64,000 nucleotides of DNA from an uncultured Corynebacterium sp. (GTDB taxonomy: Bacteria; Actinomycetota; Actinomycetes; Mycobacteriales; Mycobacteriaceae), in NCBI RefSeq assembly GCF_946222835.1, contig NZ_CAMIHD010000004.1, positions 1 to 64,000 of the forward strand. Direction: 5' to 3'. The position numbers were made by a program, and so were the translations under genes. Positions within the stretch are counted from its first letter, which is position 1, and each line of letters starts with the position of its first letter. The notes under the pieces were generated by a model. It saw nothing but the letters and a program-made list of their open reading frames with translations. It made no database searches and was not told the DNA's origin. Shown one piece after another: positions 24,102 through 33,787 of this stretch.

Positions 24102-27100
24102 TGTCCTCATAATCAATCTCCGCTGGAACCGGGGCGTTTCCTTGTGAATCGGTACGCAGTTCGTACTTTTCGATGGCACCCCAATCGCGAGCCCAGTCAT
24201 TATTGAGGTAGCTCGGGATCTCGTAGGAGTAGTTGACCGCTTCCGCGGTGGACATGGCGCCACCGCCAGAGAAGGACTGGAAGTCCGTCAGCGAGGTCTG
24301 GGCCGAGGAATCCGGCAGGATGCGGTACTCCGGGATTTCCGTGACGCCGGCAAAGTGGTCAAAGGTGCGCTGGCACGGGAACTGCAGGGCCACTGCCCAG
24401 TCCAGCAACGCCGGGGTGTCCTTGGAGAACTGGTTATTGATGGTATCCAGCTCCGGCACGCGCGGCGGGGTAAAGGCCAACCAGTCGTCCTCATCGGTGG
24501 AATCATCCGTGGCTACCAAGCGCACCACGTTGGCATCCTCTGGCAACTTATCCAGCGGCAGGCGCAGGTTGCGCCACTTTGGCGTGGCGCCGACGGCGGA
24601 AAGTTCTTCCTCGCCGGTATTGGTGACCTTGCCGGAGTCATCGATGGTGCCGTACTCGAGGCTAAGCTCCATGCCCTCTTGCTCCACCCCGTTGACGTCG
24701 TGGTGGTAGATATTGCCAGCTGCAGACACGGCGAGCACTGGGGTATTGTCCTTGGCCTCTGGCAGGTTGTACCACTTGGTGGTCACTTCAGAAGTGGAGT
24801 CTTGCTCCTCGGAATAGGAACCCAGCACCGGCACCTTGGTGTAATCCAGGTTGAACGGCAGGTGCATGGTGGAACCATTGACGCCCTGGGTACCGCGCAC
24901 GCCGCCTTCAGAGGTATTGGTGGTTTCCTTGGATTTCTTGTCCTTCTTTTCCTGCTTATCCTTCGACTCCTGGGAATCGGCAGAATCGCTCGCGCCGCCG
25001 GATTCGGCATCCGCGCCGGAGGTAGCGGTGTCTGCGCTTTCGGTAGAGGAATCGCCGGAGCCATCCCCAATGGCACCCACAGAGGCGGAGTTCTGGTTTT
25101 CTGGCTCAATGGATTCGGGAATGAAGTTCGGGTCGAAGCCGGTATGGGTTTCGTCTTCATCCACTAGGGAATCGCCTAAGTCGCCTTCGACAGGGTCCAG
25201 GAAGGAGTCATTAGTGTTGGTCTCCACCATGGTCTGATCCGCCAGCGCGCAGGTATTGCCGCGCAGGGAGGCCAGGTTGCCCTTGCCCACGGAGTAAGAA
25301 TCCGCCTGCGAGACGGTGGCCTTGGCAAAGGAAGCACACGATAGCGCCACCACAATGGCACAGGCCAGGGCGATGGGCGCGGACATGATGCCGGCGGAGC
25401 GCGAGACCTTAGCGGCGGCATTTTTTTCAAATTCCGCCAGGGTGCCGGCCTCTTCTGCCTGGGACTTGCGGTAGCTATGGCGCAGGGACTGCACTATGCC
25501 GATGGCGAAGATGATCAAGGCGATGGCGAGCAGCACCTTATTGGCCTCGATGGCCTTGAACTGTACCGTGCGATCCCACCATGGAATGCCAAAGGACGAT
25601 ACGTACCACCAGGCATTCCAGCCGGCGAAAGAGATGGCCAGCAAGAAGACCACCGCGGTGATGGCAAAGGTGCGAGCGCGCGGCGAACGCAGCGCGAACT
25701 GGGAGAGCACCACGGCACCGAGCGCCGCGATGACACCGGCCACGCCGGCGTAAATGCCAAAGTGGTGGGTCCACTTGGTGGGGGTGAACATGAGGAAGAA
25801 CATGGATAGCGCCACGATGATGAGCAGGCGCTGGGTCGGGCCAACGGCAGCACCGACGACGCGGCGGTCCTTGATAAAGGCCGCCACAATCAGCACTAGG
25901 CAGAAGAGCATGGTGAAGACCGCGAAGCGGCGGGTGAGCGAGCCATCCACGGATTCCTGGAAGAGGGTGGAGTAGCGCGCGTACTCCGCGTACCACGGCA
26001 GGGAAGGGCCAACCTCGGAGCGCACGCGGGTGGACTCCAGCACGGTCGATAGCGTCTGGTCACCAAAGGCGGCCACCATGATGGCGGTGCCAGCGCTAAG
26101 GAATGGCGCAATGAGTGAGAGCCAGCCCAGGGCGCCACCGCCCATGGACGGCACGCGCTCGGCCATGGCGCGGAAAAGGTGCGGCAGGCTGACCAGGAAG
26201 ACGCCTACGGCAAAGAGACCGGTGGGGCCGGCGGCCAGGGTGATGGTTGCGGCGATGGTGCCCACAGCCGCTGGGAGCAGCCGGCGGGTGGCGATGGCGC
26301 GCTCGAAGGAGGCCCAGGTAAACATCACACCGAGCGCCACGATGGGCTCGGGGCGGGTGCCGTTGTTATAGGGCAGCCAGAAGGCCAAGAACATAAGCGC
26401 CGCGGTCCAGTGGGCGACCCGGCGGCCGTCGACAAGCTGGCCAAAGCGCGGCAGCATCTCGCGGGAGAGGATAAACCAGATGATGAGCCCGGACATCAGG
26501 CCCGGCAGGCGCACGAAGACCGACGCGGTGGAAATCTGGGAGAGAACGGCAACTAGGTCATAATAGGGGGCGCCGAAGGGGGCCTCCGGCACGCCGTACC
26601 AGCGGTAGTAGTTCGCCATATAGGTCGCGTGATCGAAGACGCGGCTCATGGAGAAGATAAAGCCATCATCGGAGGTATTGGCGCCGAGGATGTACCAGAA
26701 TCCCAAAACGGCGGCGACCACGCCATCGAGCGGGCGTACCTTCTTCCACGTTTTCGGCATAAAGCCGAAGCGGCGGCCATCGAGACGGTCGATGCGCCAC
26801 AGGCAAAACAGGGACACGACCACCATAGCGATGCCCAGCCACATTGCAATGGTCTTAAGCAACGTCGGGGAAGAGGTAAAGCGGGAGTTGATATCGACGT
26901 GGACATTGAGGCCGTCATCAAGCAAGGCCTGTACGTCTGCCTTATCGTCTATTTCGGTATAGACACCGGTGACCTGCGGGCGCAGATCCTCCTCGGTGGT
27001 CTTTTCATGCTCGCCCACGCTTACGGTGGTGCCATCGCCCGTAGCGGAAATCTCAATCTTGGCGTCCTGGGGCAGCTTAGCTACCTCTTTAGCGTTGAGG

Positions 27101-27507
27101 GTAAGCAGTACCTCGTCCAAGGACACAACGGACAGGCCCTTGTCATTGGCGCGGACGAAAAGGCCGCGGTTGGAGGCCTTTTTGGACTCCGGGGGCACGG
27201 TGCCGTAGACCATAGACTGGCCCTCGCGCAGCTCATCCACTGCGGAGATAGGAATGGTGGCCTTAAGGTCCTCTGGGGCGACGGAAATGAGTGGCGCGTT
27301 GATGGACTGCACGGAATCATGCTGCGGCCAATCATAAGAGGACTGCGTTTGGGTCACCGGCAGTAGCGGGGTCGCTACAAAACACAGGAAACCAATCAGC
27401 CCGGCAATGATTGCGGTCCACCGCAGGCCCGCGGGGGCGGCGGTAAAACGGGAGCCGGCAGCGGCAGGTCGCGCTTGGGCGGTATTCGTAGTGAGGCTAT
27501 CTGACAC
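24040..27507 (-). CDS. emb: Emb arabinosyltransferase
   Basis: A 1155-residue GT-C arabinosyltransferase that transfers arabinofuranose from decaprenyl-phosphoarabinose to cell-wall arabinan. Corynebacteria carry one copy, where mycobacteria have EmbA, B and C. About 13 hydrophobic segments run to residue ~730. The catalytic loop ANTSDDGFIFSMSRVFDHAT (Asp-Asp), followed by MANYYRWYGVPEAPFG, is the conserved Emb signature. A low-complexity Ser/Asp/Lys region (~800-860) precedes the C-terminal carbohydrate-binding domain. A G+C-rich hairpin lies between it and aftA, 74 bp upstream. It is the target class of ethambutol. Confidence 0.95.
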   Translation of the reverse strand: MSDSLTTNTAQARPAAAGSRFTAAPAGLRWTAIIAGLIGFLCFVATPLLPVTQTQSSYDWPQHDSVQSINAPLISVAPEDLKATIPISAVDELREGQSMVYGTVPPESKKASNRGLFVRANDKGLSVVSLDEVLLTLNAKEVAKLPQDAKIEISATGDGTTVSVGEHEKTTEEDLRPQVTGVYTEIDDKADVQALLDDGLNVHVDINSRFTSSPTLLKTIAMWLGIAMVVVSLFCLWRIDRLDGRRFGFMPKTWKKVRPLDGVVAAVLGFWYILGANTSDDGFIFSMSRVFDHATYMANYYRWYGVPEAPFGAPYYDLVAVLSQISTASVFVRLPGLMSGLIIWFILSREMLPRFGQLVDGRRVAHWTAALMFLAFWLPYNNGTRPEPIVALGVMFTWASFERAIATRRLLPAAVGTIAATITLAAGPTGLFAVGVFLVSLPHLFRAMAERVPSMGGGALGWLSLIAPFLSAGTAIMVAAFGDQTLSTVLESTRVRSEVGPSLPWYAEYARYSTLFQESVDGSLTRRFAVFTMLFCLVLIVAAFIKDRRVVGAAVGPTQRLLIIVALSMFFLMFTPTKWTHHFGIYAGVAGVIAALGAVVLSQFALRSPRARTFAITAVVFLLAISFAGWNAWWYVSSFGIPWWDRTVQFKAIEANKVLLAIALIIFAIGIVQSLRHSYRKSQAEEAGTLAEFEKNAAAKVSRSAGIMSAPIALACAIVVALSCASFAKATVSQADSYSVGKGNLASLRGNTCALADQTMVETNTNDSFLDPVEGDLGDSLVDEDETHTGFDPNFIPESIEPENQNSASVGAIGDGSGDSSTESADTATSGADAESGGASDSADSQESKDKQEKKDKKSKETTNTSEGGVRGTQGVNGSTMHLPFNLDYTKVPVLGSYSEEQDSTSEVTTKWYNLPEAKDNTPVLAVSAAGNIYHHDVNGVEQEGMELSLEYGTIDDSGKVTNTGEEELSAVGATPKWRNLRLPLDKLPEDANVVRLVATDDSTDEDDWLAFTPPRVPELDTINNQFSKDTPALLDWAVALQFPCQRTFDHFAGVTEIPEYRILPDSSAQTSLTDFQSFSGGGAMSTAEAVNYSYEIPSYLNNDWARDWGAIEKYELRTDSQGNAPVPAEIDYEDITRSGLWQDSEMKIRPEGEE

Positions 27508-27536
27508 GGCGATTAGTCTACGTCAGATAACCCTCT

Positions 27537-27567
27537 CCGCCCGCGGGCACACCCTGCCGCGGGCGGG
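27537..27567 (-). other. G+C-rich hairpin between aftA and emb
   Basis: CCGCCCGCGGGCA pairs with TGCCGCGGGCGG across a short loop, with one bulge. No T-run follows on either strand, so it is more likely an RNA-stability or attenuation element than a full terminator. It sits in the 74-bp gap between the aftA stop and the emb start. Confidence 0.45.
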
Positions 27568-27581
27568 AAGTGTGGGTGAAC

Positions 27582-29558
27582 TTACTTAGTGCGAACGGCT
27601 GTTACAAAGGGTCCGGTTTGCTGCAACTTCCAGCCCTTGTCAAAGACATCGGCGTTAAAGAAGACCGCGCGGTAGCGAATATTTGGCTGGTTGGGGTAGA
27701 TATCCTCTGCCAGGTGGATCTTGAAACCATCGTCCTTATTTTCCAGGTCGCCGCGGAAGATCATGACATCTGGGCTGCGCCACGCGGCGGAATCCAGGGC
27801 CTCGCGGAATTCCTCCGGTTTCATATCCCAGGAATCGTTGGCCCAGGTTTCAATCTGCTCATTGCGGGTGCTGAACTCGCCCAGCGGATTGGCATAGTGG
27901 CTGGTAAAGGCATTAAAACCCCAGTATGGGTAATAAGACATGAAGGTCTTTTCATCCGTGAGCACCACCGTCTCATCCGGCGTGTAGCCCTGATCCTGGA
28001 TGAAGTTGTGGATATCCAGGTAATAGTGGGCAGAATCGCTGGTGAACCGGTCGGCGCGCTCGCCGTAGCCATCGGTATCGCTATAGGCGTGATCGATAGC
28101 GTCCTCGTTGGCCTCCGGAATCTGCTGCGCATAGTAGACGCCCGCGAGGGCCAAGATGATGCCAAAGACTGCGGTGATCTGCTTATTGGTGGTGTGGGAG
28201 AAACGCGCCGGGTAGAGGCGGTGTATGCCGAGCAGGCGCACCTCGGCCAGGGCGAGGATGCCGGCGGTAGCAAACAAGAGCACCACGATGACCTCAAGGC
28301 GGAAGCTGAGCAACGTGGTGCCAGCCAGCGTTGCCACCATAGACACCACGGTCCACAGGTAGGTGCCGACGAGAGAGATACCCAGCGCGCGCACCTCTAC
28401 GTCCTTGAGGCGAATGACAATGTAGACCAGCCCCATAAGGCAGAGGAAGCCCACAATGCTAAAGGACAAAAATGGCACCGGTATCTGCGTGCCTTCTTCC
28501 GGCAGGTAGTGCTGCGCGGTGGTTTGCAGCGGCTCCGGCGAGTGCATAACCGCCCATAAATAGGGGCCCCAGGCGATGAGCGCGATGGCAATGGAGCCTG
28601 CCGCCATTACCGCCAAGCGTACGATGGGGCGCCACGTATGCTCATACAGTGCGGTAAAAAGCGCGATGAGGCTGACCACGGTGAGCGCGGCCGCACCGGT
28701 GAAAAGCGTATAGAACGTGGCAGAAAAACCCAGGTAGAGAGTCACACCCAGGGTGGACATCCAGGAGCCGCGGAAGGCGCGGGCGCTGAGCACCGCGATG
28801 GCGGGCAGACCCATGGCGATGACCGCGGAGTAGGGCTCTTCGGCCGCGATGGTGAGCGTAATCGCCGTGGTGACTAGGGCGATGGCGGTAGCGACCGGCA
28901 GCGAACTGGTGAGGCGCTGCCAGATCGGCACCAAAATGCAGCCGGCTACGGCAATGGAGATAAGCGCCCAGGGCTGGTAGACCTCCCAGCCCGGAATGCC
29001 CAGCAGCGCCCCCAAGCGGCCGCCCAGCCAGAACCAGCCAATCGGGTAAAAGGACGGCATGTCCTGGTAGTTCATATCCGCATAGCCCATCTCATCCACC
29101 GAACGGGTGAGGAACTGCGTGCGGAAGGCCTGGTCCACCTGTACACCATCGAGCCACAAGCGGGAGGCAGACAACGGCAGGCCCACCGCAGCTAAGGTCA
29201 GCAGTGCGGGGGAGAGGTAGGTGACCGCGTAGGTCAGCCAGACCCGCCAGCGCGGACGGGTAAAGGAGTCCTTGTAGTGGTCATAAAGCCACCACACGCA
29301 CAGCCCACCGGCTAGGGCCAGCGTGATCACCACACCTACCGTGGTCAGCGCGCGGGTGACCATGGAGGTATTAAAGGACGGCAGCGATACCGCTTTGAAA
29401 GCAAACCAGCCCAGCAGTGTTAGCGCACCGCCCGCCAGAGCGGCCAGTACAACACCCAGCAGAGTCGCGCGATGAGTCAGCGCATCGGCGCGGTAGGCCT
29501 CGGTGCGCGGATTTTCGCTCATGGGCGTTGACTGGGTGGGTACAGCTGTGCTTGTCAT
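27582..29558 (-). CDS. aftA: AftA galactan 5-O-arabinofuranosyltransferase
   Basis: A membrane GT-C enzyme of about 658 residues that adds the first arabinofuranose to the galactan chain. Many hydrophobic helices are followed by a C-terminal extracytoplasmic domain. The loop after the first long helix pair contains SVDEMGYADMNYQDMPSFYP, typical of AftA. ATG 29,558 (MTSTAVPTQS) is preferred; a frame to 29,618 adds hydrophobic residues without a ribosome-binding site. A G+C-rich 187-bp gap separates it from dprE2, and emb follows after 74 bp. The order dprE1-dprE2-aftA-emb is that of the mycobacterial arabinan locus. Confidence 0.92.
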   Translation of the reverse strand: MTSTAVPTQSTPMSENPRTEAYRADALTHRATLLGVVLAALAGGALTLLGWFAFKAVSLPSFNTSMVTRALTTVGVVITLALAGGLCVWWLYDHYKDSFTRPRWRVWLTYAVTYLSPALLTLAAVGLPLSASRLWLDGVQVDQAFRTQFLTRSVDEMGYADMNYQDMPSFYPIGWFWLGGRLGALLGIPGWEVYQPWALISIAVAGCILVPIWQRLTSSLPVATAIALVTTAITLTIAAEEPYSAVIAMGLPAIAVLSARAFRGSWMSTLGVTLYLGFSATFYTLFTGAAALTVVSLIALFTALYEHTWRPIVRLAVMAAGSIAIALIAWGPYLWAVMHSPEPLQTTAQHYLPEEGTQIPVPFLSFSIVGFLCLMGLVYIVIRLKDVEVRALGISLVGTYLWTVVSMVATLAGTTLLSFRLEVIVVLLFATAGILALAEVRLLGIHRLYPARFSHTTNKQITAVFGIILALAGVYYAQQIPEANEDAIDHAYSDTDGYGERADRFTSDSAHYYLDIHNFIQDQGYTPDETVVLTDEKTFMSYYPYWGFNAFTSHYANPLGEFSTRNEQIETWANDSWDMKPEEFREALDSAAWRSPDVMIFRGDLENKDDGFKIHLAEDIYPNQPNIRYRAVFFNADVFDKGWKLQQTGPFVTAVRTK

Positions 29559-29745
29559 GCCCATTAGTTTCGCATACCCAAGCGCCACAACCCAGATTTG
29601 GCGCGGGCAGGAAAACACTTGCTTTCCGACGCCCCCTTATACACCACCGCCCCCGCCACCTCCCCGCCGCGGGCGTGCGGCGAGACGGAGGAGCGGGGGC
29701 AGGACGAGGTGGCCAGCAGGCGGCGGCGCGGAAAGCCGCGGCGTT

Positions 29746-30504
29746 TTAGAACGACAGCTTGCGGAAGATGGCCTGCGGAATGAACTTGAATGCCAAAGAA
29801 ACGTATTCAAACAGCGGGTGCACGAAGATGGACTGCTTGCCATCGAGCACGGCCTTGACGGTGGCCTCGGCAACATCGGAGACGTTGACGGTCAGCGGGG
29901 CTTCGCCAGCCTCGGCGGACATCTTGGTGCGCACCTGGCCCGGGCGGACAACCAGCACGTTGGCACCGGTGCCGCGCAGGGCCTCACCCAGGTTGATATA
30001 GAAGCCGTCTACGCCAGCCTTGGAAGCGCCGTAGACAAAATTGGAACGGCGCACGCGCATGCCAGCTACGGAAGACATGGCGATGATGGTGCCATGGCCT
30101 TGGTGCTTGAACTTCTCGCCCAGAAGTACGCCCACGGAAACCGGGGCGGTGTAGTTGGTCTGCGCGGAGGCGACGGCCTTGTCATGGTTCTGCCACAGCT
30201 CTTCCTGGTCACCCAGGGTGCCGAAGGCAACGATGGCCACGTCAACGTCGCCGCGTGCCCAGGTCTTGTTAATAACGTCTGGGTGGGAGTCAAAGTCAGT
30301 GGCATCGAAGTCTAGAACCTCTACGTCAGCGCCGCGGGATTCTAGGTCTGCCTTGGCCTGGGCGATGCGCGGGGACTCCGGGCGGGCAGCCAGGGTGACC
30401 TTGGCCGGTCCCCGCTGCAGGAACTCGGAGACGACGCCGAGGCCAATCTCGGAGGTGCCGCCCAAAAGTAGGATGTGTTGTGCTTGGCCTACTGCATTAA
30501 GCAT
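29746..30504 (-). CDS. dprE2: DprE2 decaprenylphosphoryl-2-keto-ribose reductase
   Basis: A 252-residue short-chain dehydrogenase that reduces decaprenylphosphoryl-2-keto-D-erythro-pentose with NADH to complete DPA synthesis. The nucleotide motif is LLLGGTSEIGLG, the active-site serine is in AMSSVAG and the YxxxK in FVYGASKAG. The C-terminal helix KFIPQAIFRKL suits membrane association. It lies 37 bp downstream of dprE1 and works with it as the epimerase pair. Confidence 0.95.
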   Translation of the reverse strand: MLNAVGQAQHILLLGGTSEIGLGVVSEFLQRGPAKVTLAARPESPRIAQAKADLESRGADVEVLDFDATDFDSHPDVINKTWARGDVDVAIVAFGTLGDQEELWQNHDKAVASAQTNYTAPVSVGVLLGEKFKHQGHGTIIAMSSVAGMRVRRSNFVYGASKAGVDGFYINLGEALRGTGANVLVVRPGQVRTKMSAEAGEAPLTVNVSDVAEATVKAVLDGKQSIFVHPLFEYVSLAFKFIPQAIFRKLSF

Positions 30505-30541
30505 GGTTAGTAAATCTCCTTAAAGGTGTTATTTCCAGTGA

Positions 30542-31957
30542 TTAGTGCAGCTCGAGGCGGCGGGACATATCGGAGGCGAAGACGCCGGTCGGGTCGATTT
30601 CATTGCGGGTCTTCAGCCAGCCCTCCATGCCCGGGTACATCTTGTGGAAGTTCTCTGCGGAGGTGCGGGATTCCTTGGCCAGGTAGAGGCGGCCGCCGAA
30701 TTCCATCACGCGGCGGTCCAGGTCATCCAGGAACTTGCCCAGTCCCGGACGGATGGGGAAGTCCACGCAGACGTTCCAACCCGGCATTGGGTAGGACAGC
30801 GGTGCGCGGTTGCCTTCACCGAAGAGCTTGAACACGTTGAGGGCCGAGTAGTGGCCGGAGCGTTGCATATCGCGGATGATTTCCTTGAACGGCTCCACGG
30901 CCTCGGTCGGTACCACGAACTGGTACTGCAAGAAGCCCTTGGAACCGTAGCCGCGGTTCCACTCACCGATGAGATCCAACGGCTGGTAGAACTGCGTCAG
31001 GTTCTTGACCTGGTTCTTGGCCGGTGCACCCATGGTGTAGTAGGCCAAGCCCACAGCGGAGAGGGAAAGCTTATTCATGGTCCAGGACGGGAAGATATCC
31101 GGCACCGTCATCAGCTGCGGCGCATTGAACTTCAACGGATCCTTAGCCAGCTTCGGGGCTAGCTCTTCCAGCTGTGCCAAGGTGGCCAGCGAACCGCGGG
31201 AAATGGTGGAGCGACCCAGCTTTGGTTCTGGGGAAATGACATCGAACCAGGCGGAAGAATAGGTGTAGTTGTGCTCGGAACCATCGGAGTGGAAGGCGAT
31301 GGTTTCATCCAAGTTATCGGTGCGGTCCGTATCCGCGATGAAATAAGCGGTTTCCGTCTTGGTCATGCGGATGGTGGCGCGCAGAATGATGCCGGTCAGA
31401 CCCATGCCGCCAACGGTGGCCCAGAAGAGGTCGCCGCTGGGGTCATCCTCGGAGCCTTCCGGGGTCAGGTGCAGCACGCGGCCATCAGCCACGAGCAGCT
31501 CCATGGAGACCACGTGGTCACCAAAAGAGCCGGCGGAGTGGTGGTTCTTACCGTGAATATCCGGGCCGATTGCGCCACCGATGGTGACCTGGCGGGTACC
31601 CGGCAGAACCGGAACCCACAGGCCATAAGGCAGGGCAGCCTTCATCAGCTGGTCTAGGGTGACACCACCATCGACGTCCACCAGAGCGGACTCTGGGTCG
31701 ATGGAGTGGATCTTATTGAGCTTTTGCATGTCGATGACCAAGCCGCCGCCATTTTGGGCGGGGTCACCGTAGGAGCGGCCCATACCGCGGGCAATGACGC
31801 CACGGCGCAGGTGGGCGGGCTTATCCGAGTTATCTTCTGCCACCTGGGCCACGGCCTTCTTGATGACGTCCACGTCTTCGGTGGCGAGAACATGGGCGGT
31901 CGTCGGGGCGGTGCGGCCCCAGCCGTGCAGGGACTTTTCAGTGGTATGTAGTTCCAT
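30542..31957 (-). CDS. dprE1: DprE1 decaprenylphosphoryl-ribose 2'-oxidase
   Basis: A 471-residue FAD enzyme that oxidises decaprenylphosphoryl-ribose. The FAD-binding segments RGMGRSYGDPAQNGGG and GGAIGPDIHGKNHHSAGSFG are clear. The C-terminal GWNVCVDFP retains the cysteine equivalent to Cys387 of M. tuberculosis, the residue attacked by benzothiazinones, so sensitivity to those compounds is expected. Length matches the family. It heads the run dprE1-dprE2-aftA-emb, and a terminator of the upstream gene lies about 95 bp before its start. Confidence 0.95.
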   Translation of the reverse strand: MELHTTEKSLHGWGRTAPTTAHVLATEDVDVIKKAVAQVAEDNSDKPAHLRRGVIARGMGRSYGDPAQNGGGLVIDMQKLNKIHSIDPESALVDVDGGVTLDQLMKAALPYGLWVPVLPGTRQVTIGGAIGPDIHGKNHHSAGSFGDHVVSMELLVADGRVLHLTPEGSEDDPSGDLFWATVGGMGLTGIILRATIRMTKTETAYFIADTDRTDNLDETIAFHSDGSEHNYTYSSAWFDVISPEPKLGRSTISRGSLATLAQLEELAPKLAKDPLKFNAPQLMTVPDIFPSWTMNKLSLSAVGLAYYTMGAPAKNQVKNLTQFYQPLDLIGEWNRGYGSKGFLQYQFVVPTEAVEPFKEIIRDMQRSGHYSALNVFKLFGEGNRAPLSYPMPGWNVCVDFPIRPGLGKFLDDLDRRVMEFGGRLYLAKESRTSAENFHKMYPGMEGWLKTRNEIDPTGVFASDMSRRLELH

Positions 31958-32050
31958 CTCTTACTCTTTGCTCGACGGATTTGTGTCGCCTCCCTAGCCT
32001 ACCTAGCTCACACGAGGGTGGACGGAGTGACGCGAGTGATATTCAGAACA

Positions 32051-32085
32051 AAACGGACGCTTGTACTGCCCGAATGTGTCCGTTT
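32051..32085 (-). terminator. Hairpin terminator upstream of dprE1
   Basis: AAACGGAC (32,051-32,058) pairs with GTCCGTTT (32,078-32,085). On the minus strand it is followed by TTTTGTTCT. It overlaps the stop codon of the small minus-strand gene and isolates it from dprE1. Confidence 0.7.
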
Positions 32086-32365
32086 ATAGATCCATAAGCG
32101 CGCGGATTTCCTCCGGCAGCTCTTCCTGAGATTCAATAGTCGGGCCATCGTACTCCCGCAAAAGGTCATAGACACGAGCGCGCGAGGAGGAATCCAGCAT
32201 GGGCAATTCCTCTGCCATTAGGCGAGTCATGAAAGGACTCAACGGCACATCGGTGTGTTCCGTGGCCTCGAAGTGGCCGTGGCGCTTATCGTCTTCTTCA
32301 CGCACATCCTGAGCCGCCTGCTGGGCCGGCGTCATATGCTCTGTCTTATCCGAGTACATGCGCAT
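32084..32365 (-). CDS. Small conserved-looking hypothetical protein
   Basis: A 93-residue acidic cytoplasmic protein (from MRMYSDKTEHMTPAQQAAQD) with no recognised family. Asp/Glu/Gln-rich and predicted helical, ending LPEEIRALMDL. Start codons at 32,365 and 32,359 are both possible. It is divergent from the membrane protein gene at 32,394, only about 30 bp away, and has its own terminator, which supports it as a real gene. Confidence 0.55.
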   Translation of the reverse strand: MRMYSDKTEHMTPAQQAAQDVREEDDKRHGHFEATEHTDVPLSPFMTRLMAEELPMLDSSSRARVYDLLREYDGPTIESQEELPEEIRALMDL

Positions 32366-32393
32366 TAGCTTACCGCCGCTTAAAGTGGTCGCT

Positions 32394-32858
32394 ATGACCA
32401 ACAACCACGAGACGCAAGATCAGCGCCAAGACAACTACGCCCTCGATGACACCCTGGCGGGCCGCATTACCCAGGCCGCTGCTGTGGGTATCGCGACCTC
32501 TTATCCGGATTGGATTAAGTCGAAGGGCGGGTTGATTACTGCCTATACCTTGTCTTTCTTTGGCTTTGGCGCCTTGGTGGCCTACACCAACGCGCACGCG
32601 GAGCAAGACGGCGATGAGCCGCGCGCGCCGCAGGAAGATGCAGACCAGGGACTCAAGCCCTGGGCCATTTTTGCCGCAGTGGTTCTGCTGCTCATCCTGG
32701 GCGGCTGGATGAACGTTGCCATTTCCCGCAGAATGGTAAAGTTCCTGCGCAAGCGCGGTGCCAAGCGGCCCTGGACTCTGTTGGGCGCCGTTGGTGCGGC
32801 ACTGACGTTCCTAATTAGTGAGTTGGAAGCGCGCGATATCGCAAAACTAGCAGCCTAA
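32394..32858 (+). CDS. Hypothetical membrane protein, two helices
   Basis: A 154-residue protein with a hydrophilic N-terminus, a hydrophobic segment near residues 50-68 (GLITAYTLSFFGFGALVAY) and a second near 95-117 (WAIFAAVVLLLILGGWMNVA), then a basic cytoplasmic stretch (RMVKFLRKRGAKRPW). I recognise no family. It is inserted between dprE1 and gtrA relative to the mycobacterial order, and a wall-related role is only a guess from position. Confidence 0.6.
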   Translation: MTNNHETQDQRQDNYALDDTLAGRITQAAAVGIATSYPDWIKSKGGLITAYTLSFFGFGALVAYTNAHAEQDGDEPRAPQEDADQGLKPWAIFAAVVLLLILGGWMNVAISRRMVKFLRKRGAKRPWTLLGAVGAALTFLISELEARDIAKLAA

Positions 32859-32879
32859 AACTTGCGTATGGTGGGGCTC

Positions 32880-33776
32880 ATGAACGCAGGGGTCACCGAT
32901 ATCGCACAGGCGCGGGCCAAACGCGCCAATAGCGTGGTATCCCTCGAACGCGAGCCCCTAACAATCATTTGCCAAGCCGCGAATATCCGCGCCGATGGCG
33001 AGGTGCACCGCCAGATTGGCTTTAGCGATGCCCTGACCTTCACCGAGTTGCACCGTGTGCTGCGCATTTGCTTTGGCCTGCCGGAGGAGGAATCCCCCTG
33101 GCACTTTTATGAACACACCGAGGCGCGTGGCCCGCGCATCGATCCCGAGCGCCAGGCCTCCGAATTTCTGTGGCGCGAGGGGGATCAAATCGACTTCGCC
33201 TGGGGCCTATGGGACTTCGAGCTGGTAGTAGCTGAGATCTATCCGCGCGATAATGGCACTCCGGAAGCGCTATGCGTGGGCGGCTCGGGCTCGCTCTTTC
33301 AACCTTTTGAGCTGACGAGCGTCAACCGCGAATTGACCGGGCAAGAGGTAACCGATGAGGTCTTTTCCGCGGTATCGTCACCCGTGCGCGATTTGATTGA
33401 GCGCACCAAACTCTATGATTTCGTTCCGCTGCTCCAGGCGATGGACCTAGGCAGAGACACTGACCTGTCGCCGCATATTGCCTGCGTGCTTGCCAGCCTG
33501 CCGCGCGAGGTTACCCATGAAGGCAAAGATGCCTTTTGGTCTATGGCGCTCGCCCTATCCTGCATGGGCGGCGTAGAGCTTACCGATTCCGTCGTGGAGA
33601 CCACCATGGATGCGCTCGGCTGGGTCAATGACGATGGCACGGCGCTGACTGCGGCCGAAGTGCGCGAGCTGTGCACGGCGTCATTGCAGCAATTGGCCGG
33701 GATTGGTGCCTATGGTGCCGAATCCGCCGCGCCGGTGGACCGGTTGGACATGTACCGAGCGCTCCTGCGCGGGTAG
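32880..33776 (+). CDS. Protein with pRiA4b ORF-3-like domain
   Basis: A 298-residue cytoplasmic protein whose first ~130 residues resemble the pRiA4b ORF-3-like domain: RQIGFSDALTFTELHRVLRI, then GLPEEESPWHFYEH. This domain has no known function. The rest (about 150-298) is unassigned. The ATG at 32,880 (MNAGVTDIAQ) follows the preceding stop by 21 bp. It is co-directional with the membrane protein before it and gtrA after it. Confidence 0.65.
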   Translation: MNAGVTDIAQARAKRANSVVSLEREPLTIICQAANIRADGEVHRQIGFSDALTFTELHRVLRICFGLPEEESPWHFYEHTEARGPRIDPERQASEFLWREGDQIDFAWGLWDFELVVAEIYPRDNGTPEALCVGGSGSLFQPFELTSVNRELTGQEVTDEVFSAVSSPVRDLIERTKLYDFVPLLQAMDLGRDTDLSPHIACVLASLPREVTHEGKDAFWSMALALSCMGGVELTDSVVETTMDALGWVNDDGTALTAAEVRELCTASLQQLAGIGAYGAESAAPVDRLDMYRALLRG

Positions 33777-33787
33777 GCTACTCACTC

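Noticed and set aside
24355..25167. Long plus-strand frames inside emb
   Set aside because: They are antisense shadows of a high-G+C coding region with low-complexity translations.
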